The notes under the pieces are model-generated. The model made no database searches, was not told where the DNA came from, and worked only from the letters and a program-made list of their open reading frames with translations. From the NCBI GenBank assembly GCA_017554385.1, contig JAFZIL010000032.1:1-64000 (forward strand): DNA of 64,000 bases. Reading direction: 5' to 3'. This document shows positions 12,399 to 21,440 of the stretch, one piece after another. Position numbers and translations under genes: made by a program. This stretch comes from Prevotella sp. GTDB taxonomy: Bacteria; Bacteroidota; Bacteroidia; Bacteroidales; Bacteroidaceae. Numbering within the stretch: the first letter of the stretch is position 1; each line of letters opens with the position of its first letter.

Positions 12399-14435
12399 CT
12401 ATAATGAATACTCCAGCATCACCATGGTGTAGGGAGCCAAATCAAGCATGAACTTCTTCTGTGCCTTCACCTGCTCTTTCTGCGGGGCAATAGGCTGGGC
12501 ATCGTAGTTATTTTCGGCATCGGGTGCACCAGTAAGCACGGTCTTCGTGGCCATCTTCTTCAGACCGAAACGCGAGAGGTTCACGTTGGCCGTCTTCGTC
12601 TGGTCACCAGCATTAACCAGCTTTACATAAAGTTTGCGAGTCTTCACGTTGAGGACGACCGACTGTCCGTAGTGCACATCCGGCTGGGGCTGCTGAATGC
12701 CTGCCTCATCGCCATCGAACGTGACGCAGTCACCATAGTAGTACTGTCCGCTAGAGAGTCCAAACATCTGCTGCACATAGTAGCTGCACGTTAGGTAAGG
12801 ACGCTCGTTGTCGAAGTAGATGAGGTCAGGGTTCCAGTTCGTGGCGTCCTTCTTGGCGAAGAGCGGCGCGTAGCTGGTCATGCAGACCACGTCGCCGTTA
12901 CGCTCTACGTGTAGCAGATAGAGGCCCTCGGCCAGGGCGTCAATGAGTTTCTTGTCCTTGGCGGCATATTCACCGAGGTAGACCTTCGTCTTGCGATCGC
13001 GGGGATAGTTGTCGTACTGACGCTTTGAGAGAAAGTAGCTGTTAGGCTCGTAGTAGTGCTCGTCAATGATGGGCATACCTAACTCTTCAGCCAGCTTCCA
13101 GCCATTTTCAAAGTCAGGATTCTCTGGGTGAGAGCCAGGACCGGCAGTACCCACGATGACAATCTCCGGATGTTTCTCCGTCACCTTTTTATATATATAG
13201 CGGAAACGCTCGGCGAACTCGGGCGAGATTTTTTCCTCATTGCCCAGTCCGAGATACTTCAGGCCGAAGGGCTTCGGGTGTCCAGCGTCGGCACGCATCT
13301 TGGCCCACTTCGAGGTAGCGGGATCGCCGTTGGCCCACTCAATGAGGTCAAGGGCATCTTGCACCCACTCGTCCATCTGATTCATAGGCGCTACGTCTTG
13401 AGCCTGCTTCGGCCACATGCCCCAACCACCGTTGGTGCCCTGACAACTGACACCGCAAGGCAGGATAGGTACGGGCTGCATGCCGAGGTCTTCGCAGAAC
13501 TGGAAATACTCATAGTAGCCTAAGCCCATAGACTGGTGGTATCCCCACGTGTTTTTCTGCTGTATGCGCTCATGGCGCGGACCGATGGTGTTTTTCCAGC
13601 GGTAGGTGTTCCAGAAGCCGTCACCGCCACCGTGTACGACACATCCTCCAGGGAAGCGCATGAACTTAGGATGCAGGTCGGCCAGTGTTTGAGCCAAATC
13701 CTTACGCAGACCATGACCCTTATAGGTGTCCTGCGGCATGAGCGACACGTCGTCGAGATAGACATCTCCCTCGTTGAGTACAAGCAGCTGTAAGGCGGCC
13801 TTCTGAGAGGTGGTGTCAGGAGCAAGCGTAGCCTTGTACTCCTTCCAGTCGTTCATACCGTTGCCTGTGATGTCGATGATGGCGTCGGCCAGCAGTTTCG
13901 GGTCCTTGCCCCAGCCCTGTGGCTCTACCAGTGCCACGCGCACCTGCTTGGCACCGCCGACGTTGGCCAGACGCATGGAGAAGTCGTACTTGGCACCGGC
14001 CTTGATGCTGATGCCACCAAAGCCGTCGTTCTGAAGGCCAAAGCCTCTCCAGCCTTTGTAGTCGTAGAACTCCCTGGCGCGCTCCACGTGCAGACGCATC
14101 ATGGTGTTGCTGTTGTAGGGTTTGGTGAAACTCTGGTCTGCTTTGCTGATGGAGACAGGCTGGATGTAACCTAATGAGTGGCCTGGACGGATGGTCTTCC
14201 ATGCCGTGCCTGGTCCCCAGCCGTCTTTCTCGGCAGGGCTGAACTCGAACGAGCCGTTCTGTACCAGCTCGGCGAAGAGTCCGCCGTCGGCACTCGACGA
14301 GATATCCTCGAAGAAGATACCGATAAGTTCATCACTGATGGCCTTCCCACCAGCGGGGGCGGTCATAGGTTTCTGGGCATTCAGCCCCACTGTTGCTGCC
14401 GCAAAGAAGGCAGCCAACAAGGTACGTTTATTCAT
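12399..14435 (-). CDS. GH51 alpha-L-arabinofuranosidase
   Basis: A 678-residue secreted GH51 enzyme, signal peptide 1-20. Residues about 80-235 form a CBM4_9-like sandwich often found in the longer bacterial GH51 proteins. The catalytic barrel follows, with acid/base Glu400 in LGLGNEE and nucleophile Glu489 in VYLGEY, then the usual C-terminal beta-sandwich to the end. Known members are retaining alpha-L-arabinofuranosidases that remove arabinose from arabinoxylan or arabino-oligosaccharides. It has no sorting tail, so it may stay periplasmic. The gene is a single-gene unit on the minus strand, sharing a terminator with the tandem GH43 gene and divergent from the esterase operon. Some GH51 enzymes are endoglucanases, but the neighbours and the long architecture favour arabinofuranosidase. 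Confidence 0.92.
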   Translation of the reverse strand: MNKRTLLAAFFAAATVGLNAQKPMTAPAGGKAISDELIGIFFEDISSSADGGLFAELVQNGSFEFSPAEKDGWGPGTAWKTIRPGHSLGYIQPVSISKADQSFTKPYNSNTMMRLHVERAREFYDYKGWRGFGLQNDGFGGISIKAGAKYDFSMRLANVGGAKQVRVALVEPQGWGKDPKLLADAIIDITGNGMNDWKEYKATLAPDTTSQKAALQLLVLNEGDVYLDDVSLMPQDTYKGHGLRKDLAQTLADLHPKFMRFPGGCVVHGGGDGFWNTYRWKNTIGPRHERIQQKNTWGYHQSMGLGYYEYFQFCEDLGMQPVPILPCGVSCQGTNGGWGMWPKQAQDVAPMNQMDEWVQDALDLIEWANGDPATSKWAKMRADAGHPKPFGLKYLGLGNEEKISPEFAERFRYIYKKVTEKHPEIVIVGTAGPGSHPENPDFENGWKLAEELGMPIIDEHYYEPNSYFLSKRQYDNYPRDRKTKVYLGEYAAKDKKLIDALAEGLYLLHVERNGDVVCMTSYAPLFAKKDATNWNPDLIYFDNERPYLTCSYYVQQMFGLSSGQYYYGDCVTFDGDEAGIQQPQPDVHYGQSVVLNVKTRKLYVKLVNAGDQTKTANVNLSRFGLKKMATKTVLTGAPDAENNYDAQPIAPQKEQVKAQKKFMLDLAPYTMVMLEYSL

Positions 14436-14466
14436 AAAAAAACACTATAGGTTGTAATAACTGGCA

Positions 14467-14474
14467 CAAAGATA
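14467..14474 (-). promoter_or_regulatory. -7 box for the GH51 gene
   Basis: Minus-strand TATCTTTG, an exact match to TAnnTTTG, about 32 bases before the GH51 start codon. No convincing -33 box. Confidence 0.6.
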
Positions 14475-14571
14475 CATATTATTTTGTTATCTGCTGCACA
14501 TAATTCCTAAAAAAGATACAATTACGATAAACTGTGATACATGTAAAGGACATCCGTATAACTTTTTTATT

Positions 14572-14579
14572 TAATTTTG
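14572..14579 (+). promoter_or_regulatory. -7 box for the esterase operon
   Basis: TAATTTTG fits TAnnTTTG and ends 27 bases before the ATG at 14607. No -33 TTTG at 19 bp. No further box was found in the short spacers of the following genes, so this probably serves the whole unit 14607-23947. Confidence 0.6.
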
Positions 14580-14606
14580 CAGTGATTTAAAAACAATAAT
14601 GTAAAC

Positions 14607-16424
14607 ATGAGAAGTATTCTTTTATCTGCTGTGATGTTATGCTCGGTCATGACAACGATGGCACAGTCACAAAATTCCGACGAGGTTGATCCCAACTTCC
14701 ATATCTACCTCTGCTTCGGACAGTCGAACATGGAAGGTAATGCACAATGGGAATCCATTGACAACCAGTATGTGGATGCGCGCTTCCAGATGTTGGCCAC
14801 CACGAACTTCGACAATCCCAAGCGCACATTAGGCAACTGGTACACCGCCAAGTGTCCTATCGTCAGCCCCATGGGTAAGTTAGGCATGAGCGATTATTTC
14901 GGTCGCACGATGGTGGCCGCCATGCCAGCTGATGTAAAAATCGGCGTTGTGGCCGTAGCCATGGGCGGCAGTCCCATCGAAATGTTCGACAAGGACAAGT
15001 ACCAGCAGAAGATGCAGGAAAAAGAGGCCGACGGCGGTACGCCTTGGCATGTCACCTTGGCCAAGAACTACTATGGCGGCAACCCCTACGGACGTCTTAT
15101 CGACATGGCAAAGATTGCTCAGAAGTCGGGTGTCATCAAAGGCATCCTACTACACCAGGGCTGCTCGAACTGTGGCGACCCGAACTGGCCAAAGGAGGTG
15201 AAGAAAATCTATAACGACATGCTCACCGACCTGGGCCTGCAGGCAGCCGACGTGCCCCTGTTTGTCGGCGAGACCGAGCGCGAAGACATGGGTGGCGGTT
15301 GCTCTGGCCACAACAGCGTGGTGGCCAAGGTGCCGCAGGTCATCCCCACTGCCCATGTCGTAAGTAGCAAGGATGTGCCCGGCAACGGCACCGACCCCTG
15401 GCATTTCTCGGCCGCAGGCTACCGTATCTTCGGCAAGCGCTATGCATTTGAGGCGCTGCGCGTGATGGGGCGCGAATGCCGGAAGGATGCCGACTACTCA
15501 CTGCCCAACAACCTAAAGAAGTTCTTCACGCCAAAGTCGTTCGATACCACCATTGCTGCAAAGGCCAAAAGCAACGTGGTGCTGAAGCTTTGGTGCACGT
15601 TTAACGACGGGCATCGCGAGAACCTGACCGACGACGCAACATTCACCAGCACCGACTTCACCATCAGCAACGGCAGGGTAAAGGTGGGCGAAGAAGGTAG
15701 CAGCGGCACGGTGACAGCCACCGTAACCGACTTCACCGGTACGGAGCACACCGTAATCCTCACTATCGTGGCATCAGATGCCAACGGACTTGGATACAAG
15801 TACACAAGCGTGGCCGATGCTGTTGGCAATAACGTAGCCATCGTCAACGAGGACGAAAACAAGGCATTCTATGGCTCTACAGACCAGAACCTGGCCTACG
15901 ATGTGCTGGACAAAGCTTTCGTCGACACCAACACGGGCTATATGTTCAAGGTCGAGAGTCTTTCGGACGATGCCGATGCCTCGGTTAGAAAGTATTATCG
16001 TCTGCGCCTCATCCAGCCCAATGGCAGCGAATACAACATCTGGAACAGGCCCGGCTACCTGAACTCGCAGCCCGCTACAGGATGGTGCAGCTTTATCTTG
16101 GGACTGAACAATCAGAACGGAGAAGACATGAAGAACGGTGCCGTGTGGGATATACAGTATGAAGAGGGCAAGGGTTTCTCGCTGAAAAACATCGGCACAG
16201 GCCTCTACCTAAAGGATGCTGCCCCAGCCAAATACGACACGCCTACCTACTTCTCGTTCTGCTCGCTGAGCAACGCTACGGCTATTGAGGCAACTCATAT
16301 CAGCACTCCTACCGACCAGTACATATACAACATGCAAGGCATGAAGGTCGGCCTCACGTCCGACAGAAAGAACATGCCACGAGGACTGTATATCGTCAAC
16401 GGAAAGAAAGTCTACCTGAAATAG
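14607..16424 (+). CDS. CE6-type SGNH esterase, variant block (HQGC)
   Basis: A 605-residue secreted protein, signal peptide 1-19. Residues about 30-290 form a CE6/SASA-type SGNH hydrolase with nucleophile Ser40 in GQSNMEG and His266 in DPWH. Acetyl xylan esterase is the expected activity. The conserved family block HQGE is here HQGC (Cys186, TGC at 15162), while the homologous gene at 40991 keeps HQGE. In CE6 this Glu is thought to act with Ser and His, so activity may be weak or altered. Residues about 318-390 look like a bacterial Ig-like domain, and about 398-560 like a lectin-type beta-trefoil. The end is a type IX secretion-like tail (IYNMQGMKV...GLYIVNGKKVYLK). It is the first gene of the esterase operon, 56 bp before the next. 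Confidence 0.83.
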   Translation: MRSILLSAVMLCSVMTTMAQSQNSDEVDPNFHIYLCFGQSNMEGNAQWESIDNQYVDARFQMLATTNFDNPKRTLGNWYTAKCPIVSPMGKLGMSDYFGRTMVAAMPADVKIGVVAVAMGGSPIEMFDKDKYQQKMQEKEADGGTPWHVTLAKNYYGGNPYGRLIDMAKIAQKSGVIKGILLHQGCSNCGDPNWPKEVKKIYNDMLTDLGLQAADVPLFVGETEREDMGGGCSGHNSVVAKVPQVIPTAHVVSSKDVPGNGTDPWHFSAAGYRIFGKRYAFEALRVMGRECRKDADYSLPNNLKKFFTPKSFDTTIAAKAKSNVVLKLWCTFNDGHRENLTDDATFTSTDFTISNGRVKVGEEGSSGTVTATVTDFTGTEHTVILTIVASDANGLGYKYTSVADAVGNNVAIVNEDENKAFYGSTDQNLAYDVLDKAFVDTNTGYMFKVESLSDDADASVRKYYRLRLIQPNGSEYNIWNRPGYLNSQPATGWCSFILGLNNQNGEDMKNGAVWDIQYEEGKGFSLKNIGTGLYLKDAAPAKYDTPTYFSFCSLSNATAIEATHISTPTDQYIYNMQGMKVGLTSDRKNMPRGLYIVNGKKVYLK

Positions 16425-16480
16425 AAACAAGTCGGCTGGCTCTTTCCTGAAATGAACATAACCAACTAAAACCAATAACA

Positions 16481-18418
16481 ATGAAAAAGACCTTACTGAC
16501 TACTCTCCTGCTGGGCTGCATGACGGCATCCGTCGCCCAGCCGCGCTGCAACGCCGACGGCACAGTGACCTTTCAGTATCGTAACGACTCGGCAAAGACT
16601 GTCATGGTCGACGTACAGTTTGCCGGGCGCAAGGAGATGACACGCGGTGCCGACGGCACGTGGACCGTCACGCTCGGTGCCAAAGGCGATCCGAAGACCC
16701 CGGTAGTCCCCGACATGTACCCCTACTGCTTCGTGGTCGACGGCATCAGCGTAATGGATCCAGAGAACCCGCAGTACTTCCCCAACGAGGGCTTCAAGAA
16801 CAGTCTGTTGGAGATTCCGGGCGGTGGCAAGCTGCCCCATGACATCCGCAGCGACGTGGCCCACGGCCGCCTGGAGTATGTGCATTATTACTCCAAGAGT
16901 CTTGGTGCCACCAACAACGCCATCGTCTACCTGCCGCCTTCCTATATCTCTGACCCGCAGAAGAAGTATCCCGTGTTCTATCTTATCAGCGGAACCACCG
17001 ATACCGAAGAGGTCTACTACAAGGTGGGCCGTGTGAATTATATCCTCGACAACCTCATAGCCGATAAACAGGCAAAGGAGATGATTATCGTGCTTCCCTA
17101 TGGCAATCCTACGAAACTGTTAGCCACTCCTCCCGCCCAAGGTATGCCTCAAACACAGTTTGGCGGTGATGTATTCAGCAAGGATCTCATCAACGACCTG
17201 ATGCCCTACGTCGAGAAGAACTACCGCACCATCAACAATGCCGACCACCGTGCCATCGGCGGTTTCTCACGAGGTGGCAACCAGGCTCTGTTCAACGGTC
17301 TGACCAACCTCGACAAGTTCGCCTACCTTTGCAGCTACAGCTCGTTCACCTCGACCGATATCCCACAGGTCTACGACAATGCTGCTGAAACGAACAAGAA
17401 GATACGCCTGTTCTGGCTCGGCGTGGGAACCGACGACTTCCTCTATGGCAATGCCCGAGACTATATGGAGTATCTCGACAAGAAGGGCATCCGTAGCGTG
17501 AAGGAGTTTACCACCGACAAGTTCGGCCACACTTGGATGAACGCGAAGTACTTCCTTGCGAAGACGCTGCCTCTGCTGTTCAACAAGAAGGTTGCCGAAG
17601 AAGCCATGAAGAACGGTCAGCCCGCACCCGCCGCCACAGGCCAGGAACAGCAATTCACGCCCGGCGTCATGGCCCGTCTCTTCCCCAAGCCCATCGTCTC
17701 GCCGGAGTATGGCGATCAGGGTGTCACCTTCCGCTTCAAGGCTCCTGAGGCCAAGAAAGTGGAACTGGATTGTGAGATACTGCCTGAAAACGTCGCCATG
17801 CAGCGCGACAGCGACGGTGTATGGAGTATTACCATGTCCGAACTGCTCTTCGAAACATTCAAGTATTGCTTTGTTGTCGACGGCACCAGCGTCTGCGACC
17901 CCAGCAATATGTATCTCTCGCCCGACCGAGGTTTCAAGTACAGCATTGCCGACAACCCACATTCGCCCTTCAACTTCGCATCGCAGGGCGACATTCCTCA
18001 CGGCCGCACGGGCTACGACGTGGATCGTCAGGAGGCCTGGTACATGTCGCAGATGCCCACTCAAGGCATGACGATGCCAAAGTTCATACAGCTCGTGCCC
18101 GGTGAGGGCGACACGATGGAGAGCTGGTTCAAGGTGGGCGGTGCCGATGCCATTGCCGACCGTCTGCTGGCCGACGGCAAGACGAAGCCCTGCATCATCA
18201 CCACCAGTTCGCTTGACTTCATGCAGCAGAGCGGCATGCCTCAGATGCCCGGTTTCAGTCCGAAGGTGCTCCGCGCCGACGACTATCCCACGTGGTCACA
18301 GCGCCGCCGCGCCCTCTTCAAGCTTCTGCTCGACCTTGGCAAGGAACCTAACCCCACCTTCCCGGGCATCCCCGGTGGCGGAGGCTTTGGCGGTGGAGGC
18401 ATGGATGGTGGGTTCTAA
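16481..18418 (+). CDS. CBM48-like/CE1 esterase with a degenerate second copy
   Basis: A 645-residue secreted protein, signal peptide 1-19. Residues about 22-120 are the N-terminal CBM48-like Ig domain of bacterial CE1 esterases. Residues about 130-370 are the CE1 alpha/beta hydrolase, with Ser263 in GFSRGG, a likely acid at Asp318/319, and His350 in KFGHTW. Feruloyl or acetyl xylan esterase activity is expected. Residues about 405-500 are a second CBM48-like domain. Residues 500-620 resemble only the start of another esterase domain: no GxSxG or catalytic His is present. The C-terminus is a Gly-rich tail (GGGGFGGGGMDGGF). The second half probably arose by duplication and loss and may now bind substrate. 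It lies in the esterase operon, 15 bp before the CE15 gene. Confidence 0.82.
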   Translation: MKKTLLTTLLLGCMTASVAQPRCNADGTVTFQYRNDSAKTVMVDVQFAGRKEMTRGADGTWTVTLGAKGDPKTPVVPDMYPYCFVVDGISVMDPENPQYFPNEGFKNSLLEIPGGGKLPHDIRSDVAHGRLEYVHYYSKSLGATNNAIVYLPPSYISDPQKKYPVFYLISGTTDTEEVYYKVGRVNYILDNLIADKQAKEMIIVLPYGNPTKLLATPPAQGMPQTQFGGDVFSKDLINDLMPYVEKNYRTINNADHRAIGGFSRGGNQALFNGLTNLDKFAYLCSYSSFTSTDIPQVYDNAAETNKKIRLFWLGVGTDDFLYGNARDYMEYLDKKGIRSVKEFTTDKFGHTWMNAKYFLAKTLPLLFNKKVAEEAMKNGQPAPAATGQEQQFTPGVMARLFPKPIVSPEYGDQGVTFRFKAPEAKKVELDCEILPENVAMQRDSDGVWSITMSELLFETFKYCFVVDGTSVCDPSNMYLSPDRGFKYSIADNPHSPFNFASQGDIPHGRTGYDVDRQEAWYMSQMPTQGMTMPKFIQLVPGEGDTMESWFKVGGADAIADRLLADGKTKPCIITTSSLDFMQQSGMPQMPGFSPKVLRADDYPTWSQRRRALFKLLLDLGKEPNPTFPGIPGGGGFGGGGMDGGF

Positions 18419-18433
18419 AAAAAGAAAGAAAAA

Positions 18434-19570
18434 ATGACAAAGAAGTTTTTATTCTTTTTGCTAGCTCTTGGTTGGACTGCCTCAGTAGTTGCCCAACCAA
18501 GAGTCTATGACCAGGAAAATACGGGTAGCCATTTCCCCAAACCAGTGATGTTGCCGCCCGACCAGCTTCCTATCATCCGTGAACTCCCCGATCCGCTGCA
18601 AGGAGTCGGCAGCTTTGCCGACTGGGAGCGCTGTCGCAACGAGATTGGGGCGTTCATTCAGCATTACGGCATTGGCGAGAAGCCCGCCATGAAGTCCGGA
18701 CAGGTATGGGCGCGCATGGTTGCCGACACGTTGGAGGTCTTTGTCACTGTTGGCGAGCATACACTGAAACTCCGGTCGGAGATTCGCTATCCCAAGACGG
18801 GTCGTCCACCCTATGCCGTGATGATCGGCACCAGCGGCATTGCCCTTCCCAAGCAGCTCTTCGAAGACCGTCCCGTCGCCACGATGGTCTTCCATGAAGC
18901 ACAGGTCAACGGCTACTCACAGTGGCGTAAGCGTAGTGACCGCGGTGGCCATGATTTCGACCGTCTCTATCCGCACCTCACGGCCAACGGCGCCTATAGC
19001 GAGTGGGCATGGGGACTGAGCCGCCTCATCGACGGACTGCAACAGCTCGGATCCGAGCTGACGAAGATTGATACCCGCCGTATTGGCGTCACCGGCTGCT
19101 CCTACGCCGGCAAGATGGCGCTCTATTGCGGTGCCTTCGACGAACGCGTCGCCCTGACCATCGCACAGGAACCGGGTGGCGGTGGTGCTGCCGCCTGGCG
19201 CGTGTCCCACCTGCAAGAAGACGTAGAGAACATCGACAAGACCGATTACCACTGGTTCCTTGAGAGCCAGCGCGACAATTTCGGCGGTGACAACGTCTAC
19301 CGTCTGCCTTACGACCAACACGAGCTCTGCGCCATGGTGTGCCCGCGTGCCCTCCTTCTCCTCGGCAATCCCGACTACAAGTGGCTGGCCGATAGTGCCA
19401 TGCAGGTTTCGGCCGACGCTGCCCACAAGGTATGGGAACGCTTCGGCATAGCCGACCGCATGGCATGCAGCATCGTAGGCGGCCATCCCCATTGTCAGCT
19501 TCCCGAGAGTCAGTTTCCCATCGTCGAAGCGTTTATCGACAAGTTTCTACTCGGTAAAACAAACGAATGA
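18434..19570 (+). CDS. CE15 glucuronoyl esterase
   Basis: A 378-residue secreted enzyme, signal peptide 1-20. Diagnostic CE15 motifs are present: nucleophile Ser223 in GCSYAGK (family GCS-x-x-GK), the acid Glu246 in AQEPGGGG, and His353 in GHPHCQLP. CE15 enzymes hydrolyse the ester between 4-O-methyl-glucuronic acid on xylan and lignin alcohols, which loosens lignin-carbohydrate bonds. The length is that of a single-domain bacterial member with no binding module and no sorting tail. It lies between two esterase genes in the same operon; its stop overlaps by four bases a possible upstream ATG of the next gene. No alpha-glucuronidase (GH67/GH115) is in the window to act on the freed uronic acid. 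Confidence 0.92.
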   Translation: MTKKFLFFLLALGWTASVVAQPRVYDQENTGSHFPKPVMLPPDQLPIIRELPDPLQGVGSFADWERCRNEIGAFIQHYGIGEKPAMKSGQVWARMVADTLEVFVTVGEHTLKLRSEIRYPKTGRPPYAVMIGTSGIALPKQLFEDRPVATMVFHEAQVNGYSQWRKRSDRGGHDFDRLYPHLTANGAYSEWAWGLSRLIDGLQQLGSELTKIDTRRIGVTGCSYAGKMALYCGAFDERVALTIAQEPGGGGAAAWRVSHLQEDVENIDKTDYHWFLESQRDNFGGDNVYRLPYDQHELCAMVCPRALLLLGNPDYKWLADSAMQVSADAAHKVWERFGIADRMACSIVGGHPHCQLPESQFPIVEAFIDKFLLGKTNE

Positions 19571-19599
19571 ATAATCAAAACATAAATAATAGCCATTAC

Positions 19600-21438
19600 A
19601 TGAAAAGAACATTATTTTCAGTATTGATGCTGTGCTTGGGCCTGATGGCATCGGCACAGCCCGCCGGAGGCTTCGGAGGCTTCCAGCAAGAAGTGAAGTT
19701 AGAAACCTCGCAGGAGTGGAAGGACGTGAACTATGCCGGTGACGACCAGGCTTATCATACCTGCGACATCTACCTGCCCAAGGAGGTGAAGGATAGCTAC
19801 CCCGTGGTCATCCACATCTATGGTAGCGCTTGGTTCTCGAACAGCAGCAAGGGCATGGCCGACCTGGGTACCATCGTGAAAGCCCTGCTCGATGCCGGTT
19901 ATGCCGTGGTGTGTCCGAACCACCGTTCGAGCATGGATGCGAAGTGGCCCGCACAGATCCACGACATCCGTGCCGTGATACGCTTTGTACGCGGTGAAGC
20001 GAAAAAGTACAAGTTCGACACCAGCTTCGTTGCCACCAGCGGCTTCTCGTCGGGTGGACACCTCTCATCGATTGCTGCCACGACCAGTGGCGTGAAGCAG
20101 ACGAAGGTAGGCACGGTAGACATCGACCTTGAAGGCTCGGTGGGCAAGTACCTCAACGAGGCCAGCTCGGTGAACGCTGCCTGCGACTGGTCGGGCCCCG
20201 TAGACCTGACGGCTATGGACTGCGGCGACCACATGCAGATGGGTGCCGACAGCCCCGAGGACGTACTGCTCGGCTCGAAGCTCGACAAGGAGCCGGACAA
20301 GTACCTGAGCCTCAGCGCCACGAACTATGTCAACAAAAACAATCCGCCCATCATCATCTTCCACGGTGAGAAGGACAACGTCGTGCCCTGCTGTCAGGGT
20401 AAGAAGTTCTTCGAGCTGCTGAAGGCTGCCGGCGTGACGACCGAGGCCACCTTTGTGCCCGAGGGCGGTCACGGCATGGGCATGTACAGCGAGGAGAACC
20501 TGAAGAAGATGGTATGCTTCCTGAACCACGCAAGGAACGGTAAAGGATGCTGCAAAGACAAAGAGGGCTGCTGTAAAAAAGAGGAGGGCTGCTGCAAGAA
20601 AGACGCCACAAAGCAGAAGGTGGTCGAGGACGGCGGCACAGGAGCCTTTAAGGCCGTAATGAAGGAAGAGGCTGGACTGGAGGCCCACACAGTATTTGTG
20701 CCGCAGGACCTCACGAAATTCGGCAAGGACAACCCGCTGCCCGTGCTTGTATGGGGCAACGGCGCCTGCACGAACTCGCCCTGGGAGCACTTCAAATTCC
20801 TGAGTGAGATTGCCTCGCACGGCTTCCTCGTCATCGCCACCGGCTTTATCCCCATGGAGGAGGAGCCTTATCACGGTCCTATGTCAACCACGCAGCAGCA
20901 GATTGAGTCCATCGACTGGGCCTTCGCCCAGAATGCCGACCCTCAGTCGCCCTACTATCAGAAGATCGACGTGAAGCACGTCTGCGCCTCGGGTATGTCG
21001 TGCGGCGGACTGCAGACACTCTTCAACTGTGCCGACCCCCGCATCACCACACTGATGATCTGCAACAGCGGACTCTTCAACCAGCAGAACTTCGGACAGG
21101 CCGTTGGCGGTATGCCCATGCCTCCGAAGGAGAAGCTGAGCGAAATCCATACACCTATTCTATATATGCTAGGCGGTAAGGAGGACATCGCCTACGAGAA
21201 CGGCATGGACGACTTCCACCGCATCAGCCACGTTCCTGCCGCTGCCGTCAATTTCCCCGTGGGTCACGGAGGCACGTACCGTCAGCCTCACGGAGGCGAG
21301 TTCAGCATCGTGGCACTGGCCTGGCTCCAGTGGCAGCTGAAGGGCGACAAGCAGGCTGCAAAGATGTTTGAGGGCAAGACGCCCGGCATCCTACAGCGTA
21401 AGGACTGGACCATCGAGAAGAACAAACTGATGAAGTAG
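19600..21438 (+). CDS. Double alpha/beta-hydrolase esterase
   Basis: Two esterase domains joined by a cysteine-rich linker, 612 residues. The start at 19600 is chosen over the in-frame ATG at 19567 because only it gives a standard signal peptide (MKRTLFSVLMLCLGLMASAQ). Domain 1 (about 40-310) is a BD-FAE-like hydrolase with Ser150 in GFSSGG, Asp259 and His291. Domain 2 (about 350-585) is a different alpha/beta hydrolase with Ser467 in GMSCGG, Asp529 and His556. Both triads look complete. The linker, residues 315-335, has three CC pairs at a 7-residue period (CCKDKEG, CCKKEEG, CCKKDAT). Acetyl or feruloyl esterase activity on xylan is inferred from the operon; the exact substrates cannot be read. 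Two bases separate it from the DUF3237 gene. Confidence 0.8.
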   Translation: MKRTLFSVLMLCLGLMASAQPAGGFGGFQQEVKLETSQEWKDVNYAGDDQAYHTCDIYLPKEVKDSYPVVIHIYGSAWFSNSSKGMADLGTIVKALLDAGYAVVCPNHRSSMDAKWPAQIHDIRAVIRFVRGEAKKYKFDTSFVATSGFSSGGHLSSIAATTSGVKQTKVGTVDIDLEGSVGKYLNEASSVNAACDWSGPVDLTAMDCGDHMQMGADSPEDVLLGSKLDKEPDKYLSLSATNYVNKNNPPIIIFHGEKDNVVPCCQGKKFFELLKAAGVTTEATFVPEGGHGMGMYSEENLKKMVCFLNHARNGKGCCKDKEGCCKKEEGCCKKDATKQKVVEDGGTGAFKAVMKEEAGLEAHTVFVPQDLTKFGKDNPLPVLVWGNGACTNSPWEHFKFLSEIASHGFLVIATGFIPMEEEPYHGPMSTTQQQIESIDWAFAQNADPQSPYYQKIDVKHVCASGMSCGGLQTLFNCADPRITTLMICNSGLFNQQNFGQAVGGMPMPPKEKLSEIHTPILYMLGGKEDIAYENGMDDFHRISHVPAAAVNFPVGHGGTYRQPHGGEFSIVALAWLQWQLKGDKQAAKMFEGKTPGILQRKDWTIEKNKLMK

Positions 21439-21440
21439 CC

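Noticed and set aside
19567-19599. ATG overlapping the CE15 stop as start of the double esterase
   Set aside because: The ATGA overlap looks attractive, but the added residues (MNNQNINNSHY) precede a complete signal peptide that starts at 19600.
20572-20581. A6 run in the Cys-rich linker as a programmed frameshift site
   Set aside because: Both sides are in one frame with intact esterase domains, and no stem-loop or alternative product is evident.
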